Shown here: positions 36,060 through 45,608 of the stretch, piece after piece
Position numbering within the stretch: position 1 is the first letter of the stretch
How the letters are laid out: every line of letters begins with the position of its first letter
Assembly (NCBI GenBank): GCA_029448655.1
Contig: JACCLO010000004.1
Span: 2,790,001-2,854,000, forward strand
Source of the DNA: Wolfiporia cocos
Taxonomy: Eukaryota; Basidiomycota; Agaricomycetes; Polyporales; Phaeolaceae
Direction of reading: 5' to 3'
DNA: 64,000 bases
Program-made: the position numbers and the translations under genes
The notes under the pieces: model-generated
Databases searched by the model: none
Told to the model about the DNA's origin: nothing
The model's input: only the letters and a program-made list of their open reading frames with translations

Positions 36060-37944
36060 TGGCTTCAAATATCATCTGCACTGATTGCAAACGCACTGAT
36101 CTCGCCTCCAAGCATGGACTGCAAACACATCAAGCTGTATGTCCCCAGCGTGGGCAGGGACTGGCGAGGGCCATTGAGGAACGTCGTGTGCGAGATCAAG
36201 CAGCTCCTAGGGCTCGAAAAATTCAGAGACATCAGAGGGATGATGAAGACGTTTCGCAATGCCCTGTAGAACAGCTAGACGAGCCTTACGAAGTGCGTAA
36301 ATGCTTCATGATGTATATGTTCAGTACTGAACTTAACCAACTCATATCAGATTCCAGAGCCTCATGAGGACCCTTCTCTGCTACAGCCCCAGGATCTTCT
36401 CATCTACTCTGTCAGTAGAACTGGATGAAAGTGCCGCAGGCCAGGCTTCCTGGCTGATTGTGTGCTGACCACTAACGAAGGAGCCTTTCTGCAGGTTCCC
36501 AGGTCAAGCAACCATCTTGAAATTGATTCATTATCTGGCTCTCCTGGTCCAAGCTCCCCCATGCCTCAGTCTCAACCATCAGCAGAGCAGAGGCAATACT
36601 ATGATACCAAGCCTGATAAATTTGGTATTTTCTGTCGTTATTACGTCCAGCCAAAACGTTTGCCCCCCAATGTGCTGTCACTCAATAACCTCTGTAATTC
36701 ACCCACACTTGAGATGCCCCACTCTAGTCATGTTCAGAGGGATGACCACACTCCTGCATCATCTGCGCCGCTTTCATATCAGACCGATCAGAACAGAGCA
36801 GATAACCCATATCATCCATTCCCTAATGCTTCTGTTTTTCGGCTTCTCAACTGGGATAGCAGCTCCTCTGGCACTATGTCTATGGGGAACTCACAGGCTC
36901 TTCTTGACAAGGTGTTATTTGCCCCAGACTTCGATTTGGCTGACCTCAAAGGCCTGAATATTGCACGTGAATGGGAGCGCATTGAGGCATCTTATGGTCA
37001 GCCTAAACACAATGAACTTTCAAGTGCAGATGGCTGGTGTGAGACATCTGTCACTATCCCACTTCCGTAGGAGAAGGAATCGTGGACTAGTGAAAGTGAC
37101 GCACCCACATTAGAGGTCCCCGGTGTGTTTCATCGCTCATTGCTTGACATTATCAAGACAGCCTGTCGGGACCCTGATGCTGCATCCTACGAGTGGATTC
37201 CATTCATACAATTTTGGCGGTGCACAAAGTGCAACTCCACAACCGACGATTTTGATAATTCATCGGAGACCGAGGATGTGCGAGTCTATTCAGAATTATT
37301 CAATTCTGATGCTATGCTCGAGGAGTATAATAAATTGTGCTCTCAGCCACCGGATCCCAATGACCCACCTGACACTGAAGTTGCTATCATCCCTATTATG
37401 CTGTGGTCAGACTCAACTCATCTCGCAAATTTTGGCACCGCTTCCTTATGGCCCATCTATGTGTTTTTTTTTGGCTTCGTCTCTCAGTACATCCGGAGCA
37501 AGCCTACAGCATTTGTGTCACACCATCTCGCTTACCTGCCATCTGTGAGTAGTGTTGTTACATTCTAGTCTTGATTATCCACTGAGTTCATCGTAATCTC
37601 AGCTTCCTGACTTTGTGCAAGATGTATATCAGTCCCTGTTTGAAACGGCTGCCACAGCTGATGTCCTTTGGTTCTGTAAACGTGAACTGATGAATGCAAT
37701 ATGGCTCCTGATTCTTGACCCTGAATTCATGCATGCCTATGAACATGGATTACTCAAGCAATGTGGTGATGGAGTACTACGTCGACTATTCCCTCGATTT
37801 TTTACCTACTCTGCAGACTACCCTGAGAAGTAAGTGCACATATCTCTTAATAACACACATACTAACCTCGACTTTCCTGGTCAGAATATTGCTCGCATGC
37901 ATTCGCTACCTGGCTCAATGTCCATGCCTGCGCTGCTTGGTTCT
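36060..37944 (+). pseudogene. Plavaka (CACTA-type) transposase, 5' part
   Basis: Begins MASNIICTDCKRTDLASK with a C2H2-like finger (C-x2-C...H-x3-C), as in many fungal Plavaka transposases. Exons include about 36060-36296, 36350-36406, 36495-37557, 37603-37830 and 37884 onward. Recognised blocks: KFGIFCRYY, VFHRSLLDIIKTAC, MLWSDSTHLANFGTASLWP, VSHHLAYLPS, FTYSADYPEK and CPCLRCLVL. An in-frame TAG at 37068-37070 interrupts the frame between the PKHNELSS region and the GVFHRSLL block. The gene then stops at the palindromic element inserted at 37945, inside the codons for the CLRCLVLKT region. It is therefore not functional as it stands. Confidence 0.8.
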
Positions 37945-38069
37945 GAGGGACTTCAGTGCCGGAGATGCACCCTTAGAGACACCGCAGATGCATCTGAGGC
38001 TCTCTAAGCAATCTTGACGCCCAAGCGCGCTGCATAGATGCATCTGAATAAAATAAGATGCATCTGCAC

Positions 38070-38150
38070 AAGAAATACCTGTGCAGGGTTCGAACACTTG
38101 ACCTAGGATCAGTGAAGTCGCAACCTGTACCACTTCGCCAAATGGTCTTG
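38070..38150 (-). ncRNA. tRNA-like sequence, left arm of palindromic element 2
   Basis: Minus-strand box A-like TGGCGAAGTGGTA and perfect box B GTTCGAACCC about 40 nt apart. Stems are poor, so a derived pol III module is more likely than a tRNA gene. Confidence 0.4.
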
Positions 38151-38162
38151 GTATCCGGTCAC

Positions 38163-38704
38163 TGTTACGGATCGAATATCCGTTCTACGCAAAATAACTA
38201 AGTCGAGTTACTCAGCGTATCGAGTAGCGCACTACTCGTCGGACTCCTCTGAGTCAGAGCGTCGATATACAAGCTGCAGGCTTAATTGCTCAAGCCTTTG
38301 AGAACGAGTATAAGATCCTTGAATTCAACAAGGTCGAGCTGAGGAACTTGACCGGTATTTACATCAGGTTATATACTGCGATCCGTGAATCGGGGTCATA
38401 GTGTCTTTGGTACTACTACTATTAAGTCCGTCGGGCTAACGATATAAGTAATAAGGGAGAAGTGTTGCGGTTGAACGCAACAAGGGATGAAACACAGAAC
38501 TACTGTGGTTGGACACAGAATATCAGCTAGAACGTGATGCGGACACAGAGAGTGGGCATAGGGTTGTTATACACAAAACAGGGCCTACGGTTGAGCGGAG
38601 GCCCCCTAGAAATAGAGCGCTGGGTACAGCGGTTGAACGCTAAGTCCTCGTACACGGTGAGGCGTCAAACGGAATATTCGAGTGTACCTGGTAGAATCGT
38701 AACA
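38163..38704 (-). repeat. 3' LTR of the Ty3/gypsy element
   Basis: 542 bp, TG...CA ends with the inverted termini TGTTAC/GTAACA; near-identical to 45609-46150. Confidence 0.95.
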
Positions 38705-38720
38705 TCACCCCCCCCTCAAG
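38705..38720 (-). promoter_or_regulatory. Polypurine tract
   Basis: On the element's sense (minus) strand a purine run, CTTGAGGGGGGGGTGA, directly precedes the 3' LTR; this is the plus-strand primer position. Confidence 0.8.
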
Positions 38721-38749
38721 CCTTCATTGCCCTCGATGAAATCCAAGCT

Positions 38750-41700
38750 TCACGGCCACTCAGAGGGCCTCCGGGTCAGGGTCGTTGTATCCCGCATCTG
38801 TATCGGGGAGCGGAGGCGTCGGAGGGGGGATCCATACCTGATATAGGGCACATTCGCCGACGCGATGTCCTGGCTGCGTGACTCTGCAGGTGGGGCATCT
38901 GTAATCGGGACAGTCGAGGACCCAATGCCAGGGGCTGCCACATCGGCGACAGGGCTCGTCAGCAGATGGTCGAGGTGGTGAGCGGGCTGAGGGGACGGCG
39001 CGAAGATACTCTCCTGATTCGTACCGCTGATGGTGGTGGTGGGCCCAGAGACGCTGTCGGAGCCAGGTAGGCAGCTGGTAAAGGGGTTCGTCCCATCCGT
39101 CCCTCCCTCGCTCCCACTCCTCCCGGGTAATGATCTCAACTGATGGAGATCTGTTGCTAACTCCGTCGCTAGCAGCTGCAGAGGTCGGCGAGGGGGGAGC
39201 CCTACCATCGCCCGACCCCTCTCGAACTGGGCGTCATTCATCGTCTCGTGGATGCGGAGGAGGGCGCGCTGATTCTCGAGGTTGAGGTCCTGCGGGGGCG
39301 GTCGGTACGGCAGCGTCGCGAGGTACCACATGACTGTATTCCATAAAATCGAATGGTTCTGCGATTCGATCCAACTCGCCGTCGTCGAGTAACCAGGGGG
39401 GCATGGCTGGGACAGGGCTTCGCGTTCGTGGTAAGCGGGGCGGGCCCGCTTCGACCTCTGCGAACGCTCGCCGGATTCGCGATGGTGTCGACGCCCCGAG
39501 GTGGTCGATCCATTGAGTGATGCACCGCCCAAGCCTCTGTCGCTGGAGGAGGGCTGTGCGCTCGAGTTGGACGATCCTCTCTGTGACGTCCTGGTACTGG
39601 TCGAATATGTCGGTGAGTTCCTGTACGAGTTCAAATTGATCGGTCCAGGGGGTCGCCTGCCCTCCTGGGGGGATTTCGGACCTGTGCCAGGTGAGCGCAT
39701 GTCTAGTGCGGACGTGGGCTTCCTCCAAACAGCCGTAACACCTGCCTGTCTGGTACCCCATGCAGACTGCGAGGGATCGCCGCATCGTCGGGGCGGTGGG
39801 TCGCTCGGACGGGCTGGTTGTAGGGAGTGGCGTCGACATGCTACTTCTTCGACCTGCCGGACTTTGGTCTTCGTCCTCTTGCTTTTAAACTCTCTGAGAA
39901 CATCCGGGGAGTTCTTCAAGCTAGCCTCGCTTTCCCATGAGTCTTCCGCCGACGGGTAGCCCCTCCAATGAACGAGGTATTGCTTCTTCCCTCGGTATTG
40001 TCGTTGGCTCAGGATGGCTTCGACTTCATACTCTGCTTCCCCGTCAACTAATTCCGGGGGCGGCTTCATATGATTGGGTCCGTGCACCCTCGTCTCATTG
40101 AACGGCTTCAGTAGGGCTGCATGGAAGACCGGATGTACCTTCCATCGCGGTGGTAGGGCTAGTCGATAAGTTACATTCCCAAGCTTTTCGGTGATAGTGA
40201 ATGGTCCCTCCCTTTTGGGGGCGAGCTTCCGAGATTCGTATGGGAGGTGGAGGTTCTTGGCATCGAGCCAGACCTTGTCCCCTTTGTCGAATTTAGGGAG
40301 GTCTCGTAGGGTCCTTCCTGCCATTCGCTTCTGCATTAGCTCATGAGCGGCAATTGCCTTTTCCCTTGCTTCTCGTGCGGCTTTTAGTCGGTCAGCTGCT
40401 GCTGGTACCTGGGTGGTTTTAACTTCGTCTGGTAATCCTCTCGGGATGTATCCCATGATTACTTCTGTAGGGGCAGGCCGCCCCTCCGTCCTTCGTGTGT
40501 TGTGAGCGAATTCTACGTCTGCTAATCGCGTTGCCCAAAGTCTTGGGTCGTTCATACAGTATATGCGCAGGTAGACTTCGATTTGTTGGTTCATTCTTTC
40601 TGTCTGTCCGTCTGTCTGTGGGTGATAGGCTGTGCTGAGGGCGGACTCGATTCCAAGGACTTTACAGAGTCCTTGAAAGAGCTTGGACGCGAATTGCAGT
40701 CCTCGATCGGATATGATTTTTCGGGGGAGTCCGTACTTCGAATAGATTTGCCGATGGAATATGTCAGCTGCCCCTTCGCTGGTGATGGTCTTGCTGCATG
40801 GGGTTAGCGATATTGCCTTGGACGACCCATGATCGACGATGACCATGATCGAGTCATACTTCCCTACCGGGGGAAGGTCCGTGATGAAGTCAACTGAGCA
40901 TTGCGAAAAGGGGAGGGCATCCTTTTTTGTCGGAATCGGTTGCAGTGGTGGCTTCGTCGGGTTTCTGTCGGGTTTCATTTGCTGACATATGGCGCACCCT
41001 TTGACGTATTCTGCCACCGTTTTTCGGAGATCAGGCCACCAGAAGTGTTCCTGTACTTTTAGCGTCGTCCCCCAGATTCCGGGGTGACCTGCTGCGATTG
41101 GATCGTGATATCTAGAGACCACATCCCTTCTCAGGGCAGGGTCTCTGGGAACATACATTCGTCCTTTGTACAAGAGGACTCCTTCGCTGGACTGCCAGTC
41201 TTCCATTGCTGTCCTCAAAGGGGCAGTCTCTCCTTGTTCCAGGGCGCGGAGAGCCTGTTCCGCGATCGGGTCGAAAGGCTTCGCGATCTTGATCCGATCG
41301 ATGATCGGTATCTCGATGGCGTGGACAAACAGTTCGTCGGGTAACATGAGGATGTTTTCGTTGTCATGTTCCGAGTCGTCTAGGTTCAGGAGACGCGAGA
41401 GAGTGTCTGCCATTATTAATTTCTTTCCGGGTACGTGCTGTAGGCGGATGTCGAACTGGGACAGCAGGAGGTGCCATCTTGCCTGTCGCCGATTCAATCT
41501 CTGAGCGCTTCGCCAATAAGTAAGGTTCTGGTGATCGCTTTGGATCAGAATCTGGTGTGGTGCTCCTTCTAGAAGGTGGCGCCATTCTTCGAGAGCGCAG
41601 ACTATTCCGAGAAGTTCCCGATCGTAGATTTCATAGTTTCGTTCAGCTGCGGTTAGGGATTGAGAGAGGTAGCCTACTGGCCGTTCATTCCCTTCGTCAT

Positions 41701-42910
41701 CTTTCTGTTTGAGTACTGCCCCAAGGGCGTACTGGGATGCATCTGTTTCGAGGATAAATGGTTTTGTTTTATCGGGGAGTGACAAGGCCGGGGCTTTTAC
41801 AAATTGGCCCTTCAAGAATTCGAAGGCCTTCTCTTCTCGATCAGTCCACTTGAAACCATTCCCGGTTGCAGTCTTTGTGAGGTCGATGAGTGGTCGGGCA
41901 TGTGTGGAGTAATGATCGATGAATTTTCGGTAGAAGTTTGCGAAGCCTAGGAAGGAGTGGACCCCCTTAACATTCCGTGGGGCGGGCCACTTCCGAATTC
42001 CTTGGAGCTTGGCTGGGTCCATCTGGACGTGTCCTGGGGCGATTACCAGCCCTAGGAATTCCACCTTGTCAACTCCGAAAGCGCATTTCTCTGGTTTCAC
42101 AAACAACTTGTTGTTGGCGAGTTTCCGCAGAATTTGTCGTTCTCGCTCTTGGTGCGTATTCCGATCTGGGGAAAAGATGAGGATGTCGTCCATGTACACC
42201 ACCACCCACCCCTCTGCTATTTCTTTCTTGAGGATTTCGTTCATCATGGATTGGAATGTAGCGGGTGAATTGCACATCCCGAAGAACATTACAGTGGGCT
42301 CGTAGAGGCCTCCATTCGTCTTGAATGCACCCTTCCATTGGTCGCCCTCTCTGATCCGCACATTATTGTACCCTGCTCGCAGGTCCATTTTGGTGAAAAT
42401 TTTCGCCCCCTTCAGCTTTTCGATAAGTTCGGATATTAAGGGTAAGGGATATGCGTTCTTGATCGTTCCCTCGTTCAGATACCTGTAGTCTTGGCAGGGT
42501 CTCAGGCCTCCATCTTTTTTCGGGACAAAGAAAGCGGGGGAGGCCATCGGAGACTTCGATGGTCGGATAAAACCTTTTGCGAGATTTTCTTCTAAGAATT
42601 CGTCCATGGCTTTCTGTTCCCTGGGGGACAGCGCATAAACCTTGCAGTCTCGTGGTACGAAGTCGGGTTTTAGTTCGATGGCATGGTCCCAGGGTCTCGA
42701 AGGTGGGAAGGAGGCAGCTGCCGATTTGCTGAAGACTTTCGCAAAGTCCTTCAGGTGCTCGGGGAGGATTGTTTCGTCAGTGCTTTTTCCTGTCATTCCC
42801 ACGAATTCTTGAGATTTGGTCATAGCCTTTCGAACGCAGGAGAGTTGTGCGATCCTTTTCCTGAACCTGTGTTTGGTTTCGGTTCGCGGGGCGGTCAACT
42901 TCCTTTCCAT
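38750..42910 (-). CDS. Retrotransposon pol: RT, RNase H, integrase, chromodomain
   Basis: A 1386-codon ORF. Reverse transcriptase with YMDDILIF (about residue 240) and the preceding FTKMDLRAGYNNVRI; RNase H with ETDASQYALGAVL (about 390); integrase HHCC finger (AGHPGIWGTTLKVQEHFWWP ... CAICQQMKP, about 600-645) and DDE core (FITDLPP...VDHGSSK, STAYHPQTDGQTERMNQQIE); chromodomain EAEYEVEAILSQRQYRGKKQ to PSAEDSWE (about 958-1010), which places it among chromoviruses. The same frame continues upstream through one TGA (42925-42923) into protease-dUTPase. The last ~370 residues after the chromodomain overlap another ORF and look partly like an off-frame translation. Confidence 0.93.
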   Translation of the reverse strand: MERKLTAPRTETKHRFRKRIAQLSCVRKAMTKSQEFVGMTGKSTDETILPEHLKDFAKVFSKSAAASFPPSRPWDHAIELKPDFVPRDCKVYALSPREQKAMDEFLEENLAKGFIRPSKSPMASPAFFVPKKDGGLRPCQDYRYLNEGTIKNAYPLPLISELIEKLKGAKIFTKMDLRAGYNNVRIREGDQWKGAFKTNGGLYEPTVMFFGMCNSPATFQSMMNEILKKEIAEGWVVVYMDDILIFSPDRNTHQERERQILRKLANNKLFVKPEKCAFGVDKVEFLGLVIAPGHVQMDPAKLQGIRKWPAPRNVKGVHSFLGFANFYRKFIDHYSTHARPLIDLTKTATGNGFKWTDREEKAFEFLKGQFVKAPALSLPDKTKPFILETDASQYALGAVLKQKDDEGNERPVGYLSQSLTAAERNYEIYDRELLGIVCALEEWRHLLEGAPHQILIQSDHQNLTYWRSAQRLNRRQARWHLLLSQFDIRLQHVPGKKLIMADTLSRLLNLDDSEHDNENILMLPDELFVHAIEIPIIDRIKIAKPFDPIAEQALRALEQGETAPLRTAMEDWQSSEGVLLYKGRMYVPRDPALRRDVVSRYHDPIAAGHPGIWGTTLKVQEHFWWPDLRKTVAEYVKGCAICQQMKPDRNPTKPPLQPIPTKKDALPFSQCSVDFITDLPPVGKYDSIMVIVDHGSSKAISLTPCSKTITSEGAADIFHRQIYSKYGLPRKIISDRGLQFASKLFQGLCKVLGIESALSTAYHPQTDGQTERMNQQIEVYLRIYCMNDPRLWATRLADVEFAHNTRRTEGRPAPTEVIMGYIPRGLPDEVKTTQVPAAADRLKAAREAREKAIAAHELMQKRMAGRTLRDLPKFDKGDKVWLDAKNLHLPYESRKLAPKREGPFTITEKLGNVTYRLALPPRWKVHPVFHAALLKPFNETRVHGPNHMKPPPELVDGEAEYEVEAILSQRQYRGKKQYLVHWRGYPSAEDSWESEASLKNSPDVLREFKSKRTKTKVRQVEEVACRRHSLQPARPSDPPPRRCGDPSQSAWGTRQAGVTAVWRKPTSALDMRSPGTGPKSPQEGRRPPGPINLNSYRNSPTYSTSTRTSQRGSSNSSAQPSSSDRGLGGASLNGSTTSGRRHHRESGERSQRSKRARPAYHEREALSQPCPPGYSTTASWIESQNHSILWNTVMWYLATLPYRPPPQDLNLENQRALLRIHETMNDAQFERGRAMVGLPPRRPLQLLATELATDLHQLRSLPGRSGSEGGTDGTNPFTSCLPGSDSVSGPTTTISGTNQESIFAPSPQPAHHLDHLLTSPVADVAAPGIGSSTVPITDAPPAESRSQDIASANVPYIRYGSPLRRLRSPIQMRDTTTLTRRPSEWP
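38760..39839 (-). CDS. Extra 3' ORF of the retrotransposon, out of frame with pol, zinc-knuckle C-terminus
   Basis: Starts at an ATG at 39839, right after the chromodomain region, in a frame different from pol. The first 201 codons look protein-like (CMGYQTGRCYGC, then a coiled-coil-like ELVQELTDIFDQYQDV segment) and end at a TGA (39236-39234). The same frame then stays open to 38760 and contains EEWERGRDGWDEPLYQLP and two linked knuckles: PCRRCGSPWHWVLDCPDY and CPTCRVTQPGHRVGECAL. The second half has no ATG and so escapes ordinary ORF calling. The pol frame between the halves (LENQRALLRIHETMNDAQF) also looks real, so splicing, frameshifting or a small indel may join pieces. Confidence 0.6.
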
Positions 42911-42922
42911 CTTGATAAACCT

Positions 42923-43877
42923 TCATAGGAGTTGGTGTTCTTCTTCGGAGGGTAGCCCCTTCGAGGGGTCCTCTGAACTAGGGTCCTTTGGTGTTTCTTC
43001 TTTGTCGGTGGAGCCAAAGCCTTTCTTTCCTCGGTTAGTCTCGTCGAGTTCTTCGACCTGAATTATATCGGGGGTTATGGCTTGCTCGAATATAATCTGT
43101 GCAATCCTCATTCCAGGAATGATGCGGTGGGTGGTCGTCGATTGGTTGAATAGTATGACTTGGACCTCTCCTCTGTAGTCGGGGTCGATGACGCCTCCTC
43201 CTACTGTCAGGCCGTGCCTGAGAGTGAGGCCCGATCGGGAGGCGATCCTTCCATAGGATCCCTTCGGGATTTTCATATGGACTCCGGTGGGGATTGCCTT
43301 CCATCCTCCGGGGGCTATCTCTTCTGGTTTAGAGGCGTAGAGGTCATAGCCGATGGCTCCATCGGTTCCGCGGGTTGGTAGTTTTCCTTCGGGTGTAATG
43401 GTCATTTCGACCGTATTGAGGCGAAGAGTGACGTCTGCGCTTCGGGTTTTTTCTGGGGTTTTGTTAGGGGTGACGTTGACCTTCCCCTTGGCCCAATCGA
43501 TTTTGGGTCCTTCCTTCTTTAGCCAATTATATCCGAGGATCATGTCTTCCTTTCCGATGTTTCCGACAAGGAAGTGGATCTTGCGTTTCTTTCCTCCGTA
43601 TCTGATAGCGAGGACTACTTCTCGATCTATCTGTCCGTCTTTATTGATGGTTCCATCAACGTTACGAATGGTGATGGGGTTCTTGATTGGTCGGGTCAGG
43701 ATCCTGTGTCGAATGACGAGTTTTGGGTGGATGAGAGAGGACATAGCTCCTGAGTCAATGAGGGCATTTACTGTCACGGGTTTCTGCAGCTCCAGGGTTA
43801 TAGGGATGAATAGCGATCTGTCGCGTTCATACGATGTAATTACATGGGCTGTGCTTTCGGGAGGTAAGACCGTGCGC
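42923..43877 (-). CDS. Retropepsin plus dUTPase domain of the retrotransposon
   Basis: The frame opens by about 43890 overlapping the end of gag in the -1 frame (entry GFRVGRKRTVLPP). An ATG is absent at the expected start, which suggests gag-pro frameshifting. Aspartic protease: NALIDSGAMSSLIHP with a later ILGYNWL. Then a full trimeric dUTPase with five motifs: GAIGYDLYAS, GRIASRSGL, GGGVIDPDYRGEVQVILFNQ, RIAQIIFE and RGKKGFGST. dUTPase hydrolyses dUTP to dUMP and would limit uracil in the cDNA. The frame ends in TGA at 42925-42923; pol follows in the same frame 12 bp later. Confidence 0.88.
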
Positions 43878-43884
43878 TTCCTCC

Positions 43885-45564
43885 CTACTCGAAATCCTGC
43901 TCGTCGAGAATTTGGGCGAGGTATGAGGGGTTCTTAACCCTGAGAACCCTGATTGCATTGACCGCTTCTTCTATGGCGGTCGCTCCATCGCTGTCTTCGT
44001 CATCTGTGTTTTCTTCGACTTCCTCGATATGAGTTGTGGAGGTGTCTTCCTCGGCTTTCCGGGCTTTTCCCCTGGTGGTGGGTTTCTTCTTTCGTTTGGG
44101 GCAGTTGCTGGAGAGATGGCCTTTCTCCTTGCAGTTGAAGCAGCGTCCTTCGGTTTGGAGCCTGCGACGTTCTTCTGTGGACATTCGATCGATATCCATC
44201 GCGTTCGGATCTTTAGTCGGGGCTGCTGTGGTCGAGGTATTCTGGGCCTTGGCTCGCCATTGCGGCTTCTTCTTATCGTTCCCTCGTCCCTTGATGAAGG
44301 TGTTATAATTGTTTTCGTTGATGGATGCTTGTTTCATCCATTCGGTAAGGGTGACGACGGGGGGAACGATATTTATGATGTGGGTCACCAGTGCGGGTCG
44401 AATAGCTCTCTTGTATGCTGTGACGAAGAGGGGGTCGCAGTGTACGCGGTCTAACCCTGTTTTTCCTACAAGGTTGTCGAATTCAATATTGAAATTGTCG
44501 ATGCTCTTCTTGTCTTGTTTGAGATCAAAGAGATCGTCGTTGGTTTTTTGTTTTTCTTCGATCGGTTCGAAGGCTGCATCGAATTCGGCGCTGAACTGGG
44601 CCAGTGGGGGCAACACGAATGCCCGGGTGATCGGGTCGGTGTATTTGGCGTAGTAGTTTTCTTTCCACTGGTTCACCCGGTCGCTTCCCTTGATGTATGA
44701 CATGATGAAGAGGATCTTCTGATCGTCGGACTGATAGTCTGCTGCGAACATGGTGAACCAGGTGTTGCAGTCATTCTTGAAGCTCTGTAGCTTCTTTCGT
44801 TCCCCTTTGAACGGCTCGGGGGTGGCGAGCTTTATGCGATTTCCTCTGGCTGGCTGGGGGGCCTGCGCACCCCAGCCTAGCGGGGCTCCTCCTCCTGGTG
44901 GGCCTCCGCCTCCTGGTGGGCCTCCGCCCCCTGGTGGGCCTCCGCCTCCACCTCCTGGCGGTCCTGCTGGATTGCCTCCTGCGCCGCCTGCTGGATTGCC
45001 GCCGCCGCCCGGGGGACCTCCGCCCCCTGCGCCGCCTGGGGGACCTCCCCCTCCAGGAAGGCCTCCTCCTCCAAGAGTTCCTGTTCCGGAGGGGTTTGCT
45101 CCGACAGGATGGCTAGGGAGCGGATTATTAGCCGGCGGAGGGTTAGGGGCCATTCCCCCTGCGCCCTGGCTTGCGCTTGCGCTTCCTGGAATAGTACTGC
45201 CGCCCATGGCTGTACCTGCCACACCCATGGTTCCTCCGGCGGAGGGGGTGTTCGTCGTCTGTTCTCCCTGTTGTTGTCCATCAGCTCGGTGGATGGTAAG
45301 CGTCGGTGTCATAATATCAATGACCGTTCCAAACCGCTCAAACGCGGCGCGTGTCTGATCCCAGGGATCGTTCGAAGATGGGGGGACCTGTACCCAAGTG
45401 GGCGAAAGCCTGTCTGGGGATGGGATGGTGAGGTATCCTCCTTTCGTGAAGAACCCTGCTGGGGGATCTCTCCACTCGTATTTCTCTTCGTAAGAGATTC
45501 GTCTGTATGCTTCGGGGAGTATTTCAATCAACCTGGTCGGGAGATCCGGGTCGAATCGTTGCAT
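43885..45564 (-). CDS. Retrotransposon gag with CCHC zinc knuckle
   Basis: 559 codons. The N-terminal domain is followed by a Gly/Pro-rich stretch (tandem PPGGGG-type repeats, about residues 175-245). Next comes the capsid-like region (TPEPFKGERKKLQSFKNDCN, YIKGSDRVNQW, FDLKQDKKSIDNFNIEFD) and one CCHC knuckle, CFNCKEKGHLSSNC, near 500. The tail is acidic (EEVEENTDDEDSD). The knuckle packages element RNA. The Gly/Pro repeat makes a false long ORF on the opposite strand. Confidence 0.9.
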   Translation of the reverse strand: MQRFDPDLPTRLIEILPEAYRRISYEEKYEWRDPPAGFFTKGGYLTIPSPDRLSPTWVQVPPSSNDPWDQTRAAFERFGTVIDIMTPTLTIHRADGQQQGEQTTNTPSAGGTMGVAGTAMGGSTIPGSASASQGAGGMAPNPPPANNPLPSHPVGANPSGTGTLGGGGLPGGGGPPGGAGGGGPPGGGGNPAGGAGGNPAGPPGGGGGGPPGGGGPPGGGGPPGGGAPLGWGAQAPQPARGNRIKLATPEPFKGERKKLQSFKNDCNTWFTMFAADYQSDDQKILFIMSYIKGSDRVNQWKENYYAKYTDPITRAFVLPPLAQFSAEFDAAFEPIEEKQKTNDDLFDLKQDKKSIDNFNIEFDNLVGKTGLDRVHCDPLFVTAYKRAIRPALVTHIINIVPPVVTLTEWMKQASINENNYNTFIKGRGNDKKKPQWRAKAQNTSTTAAPTKDPNAMDIDRMSTEERRRLQTEGRCFNCKEKGHLSSNCPKRKKKPTTRGKARKAEEDTSTTHIEEVEENTDDEDSDGATAIEEAVNAIRVLRVKNPSYLAQILDEQDFE

Positions 45565-45608
45565 AGGCTTGCACTTCGGTGAGTGAGCTTTGTTAGAGCT
45601 CGACCTTC

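Noticed and set aside
44750..45358. Pro/Gly-rich plus-strand ORF opposite gag
   Set aside because: Complement of the Gly/Pro repeat of gag.
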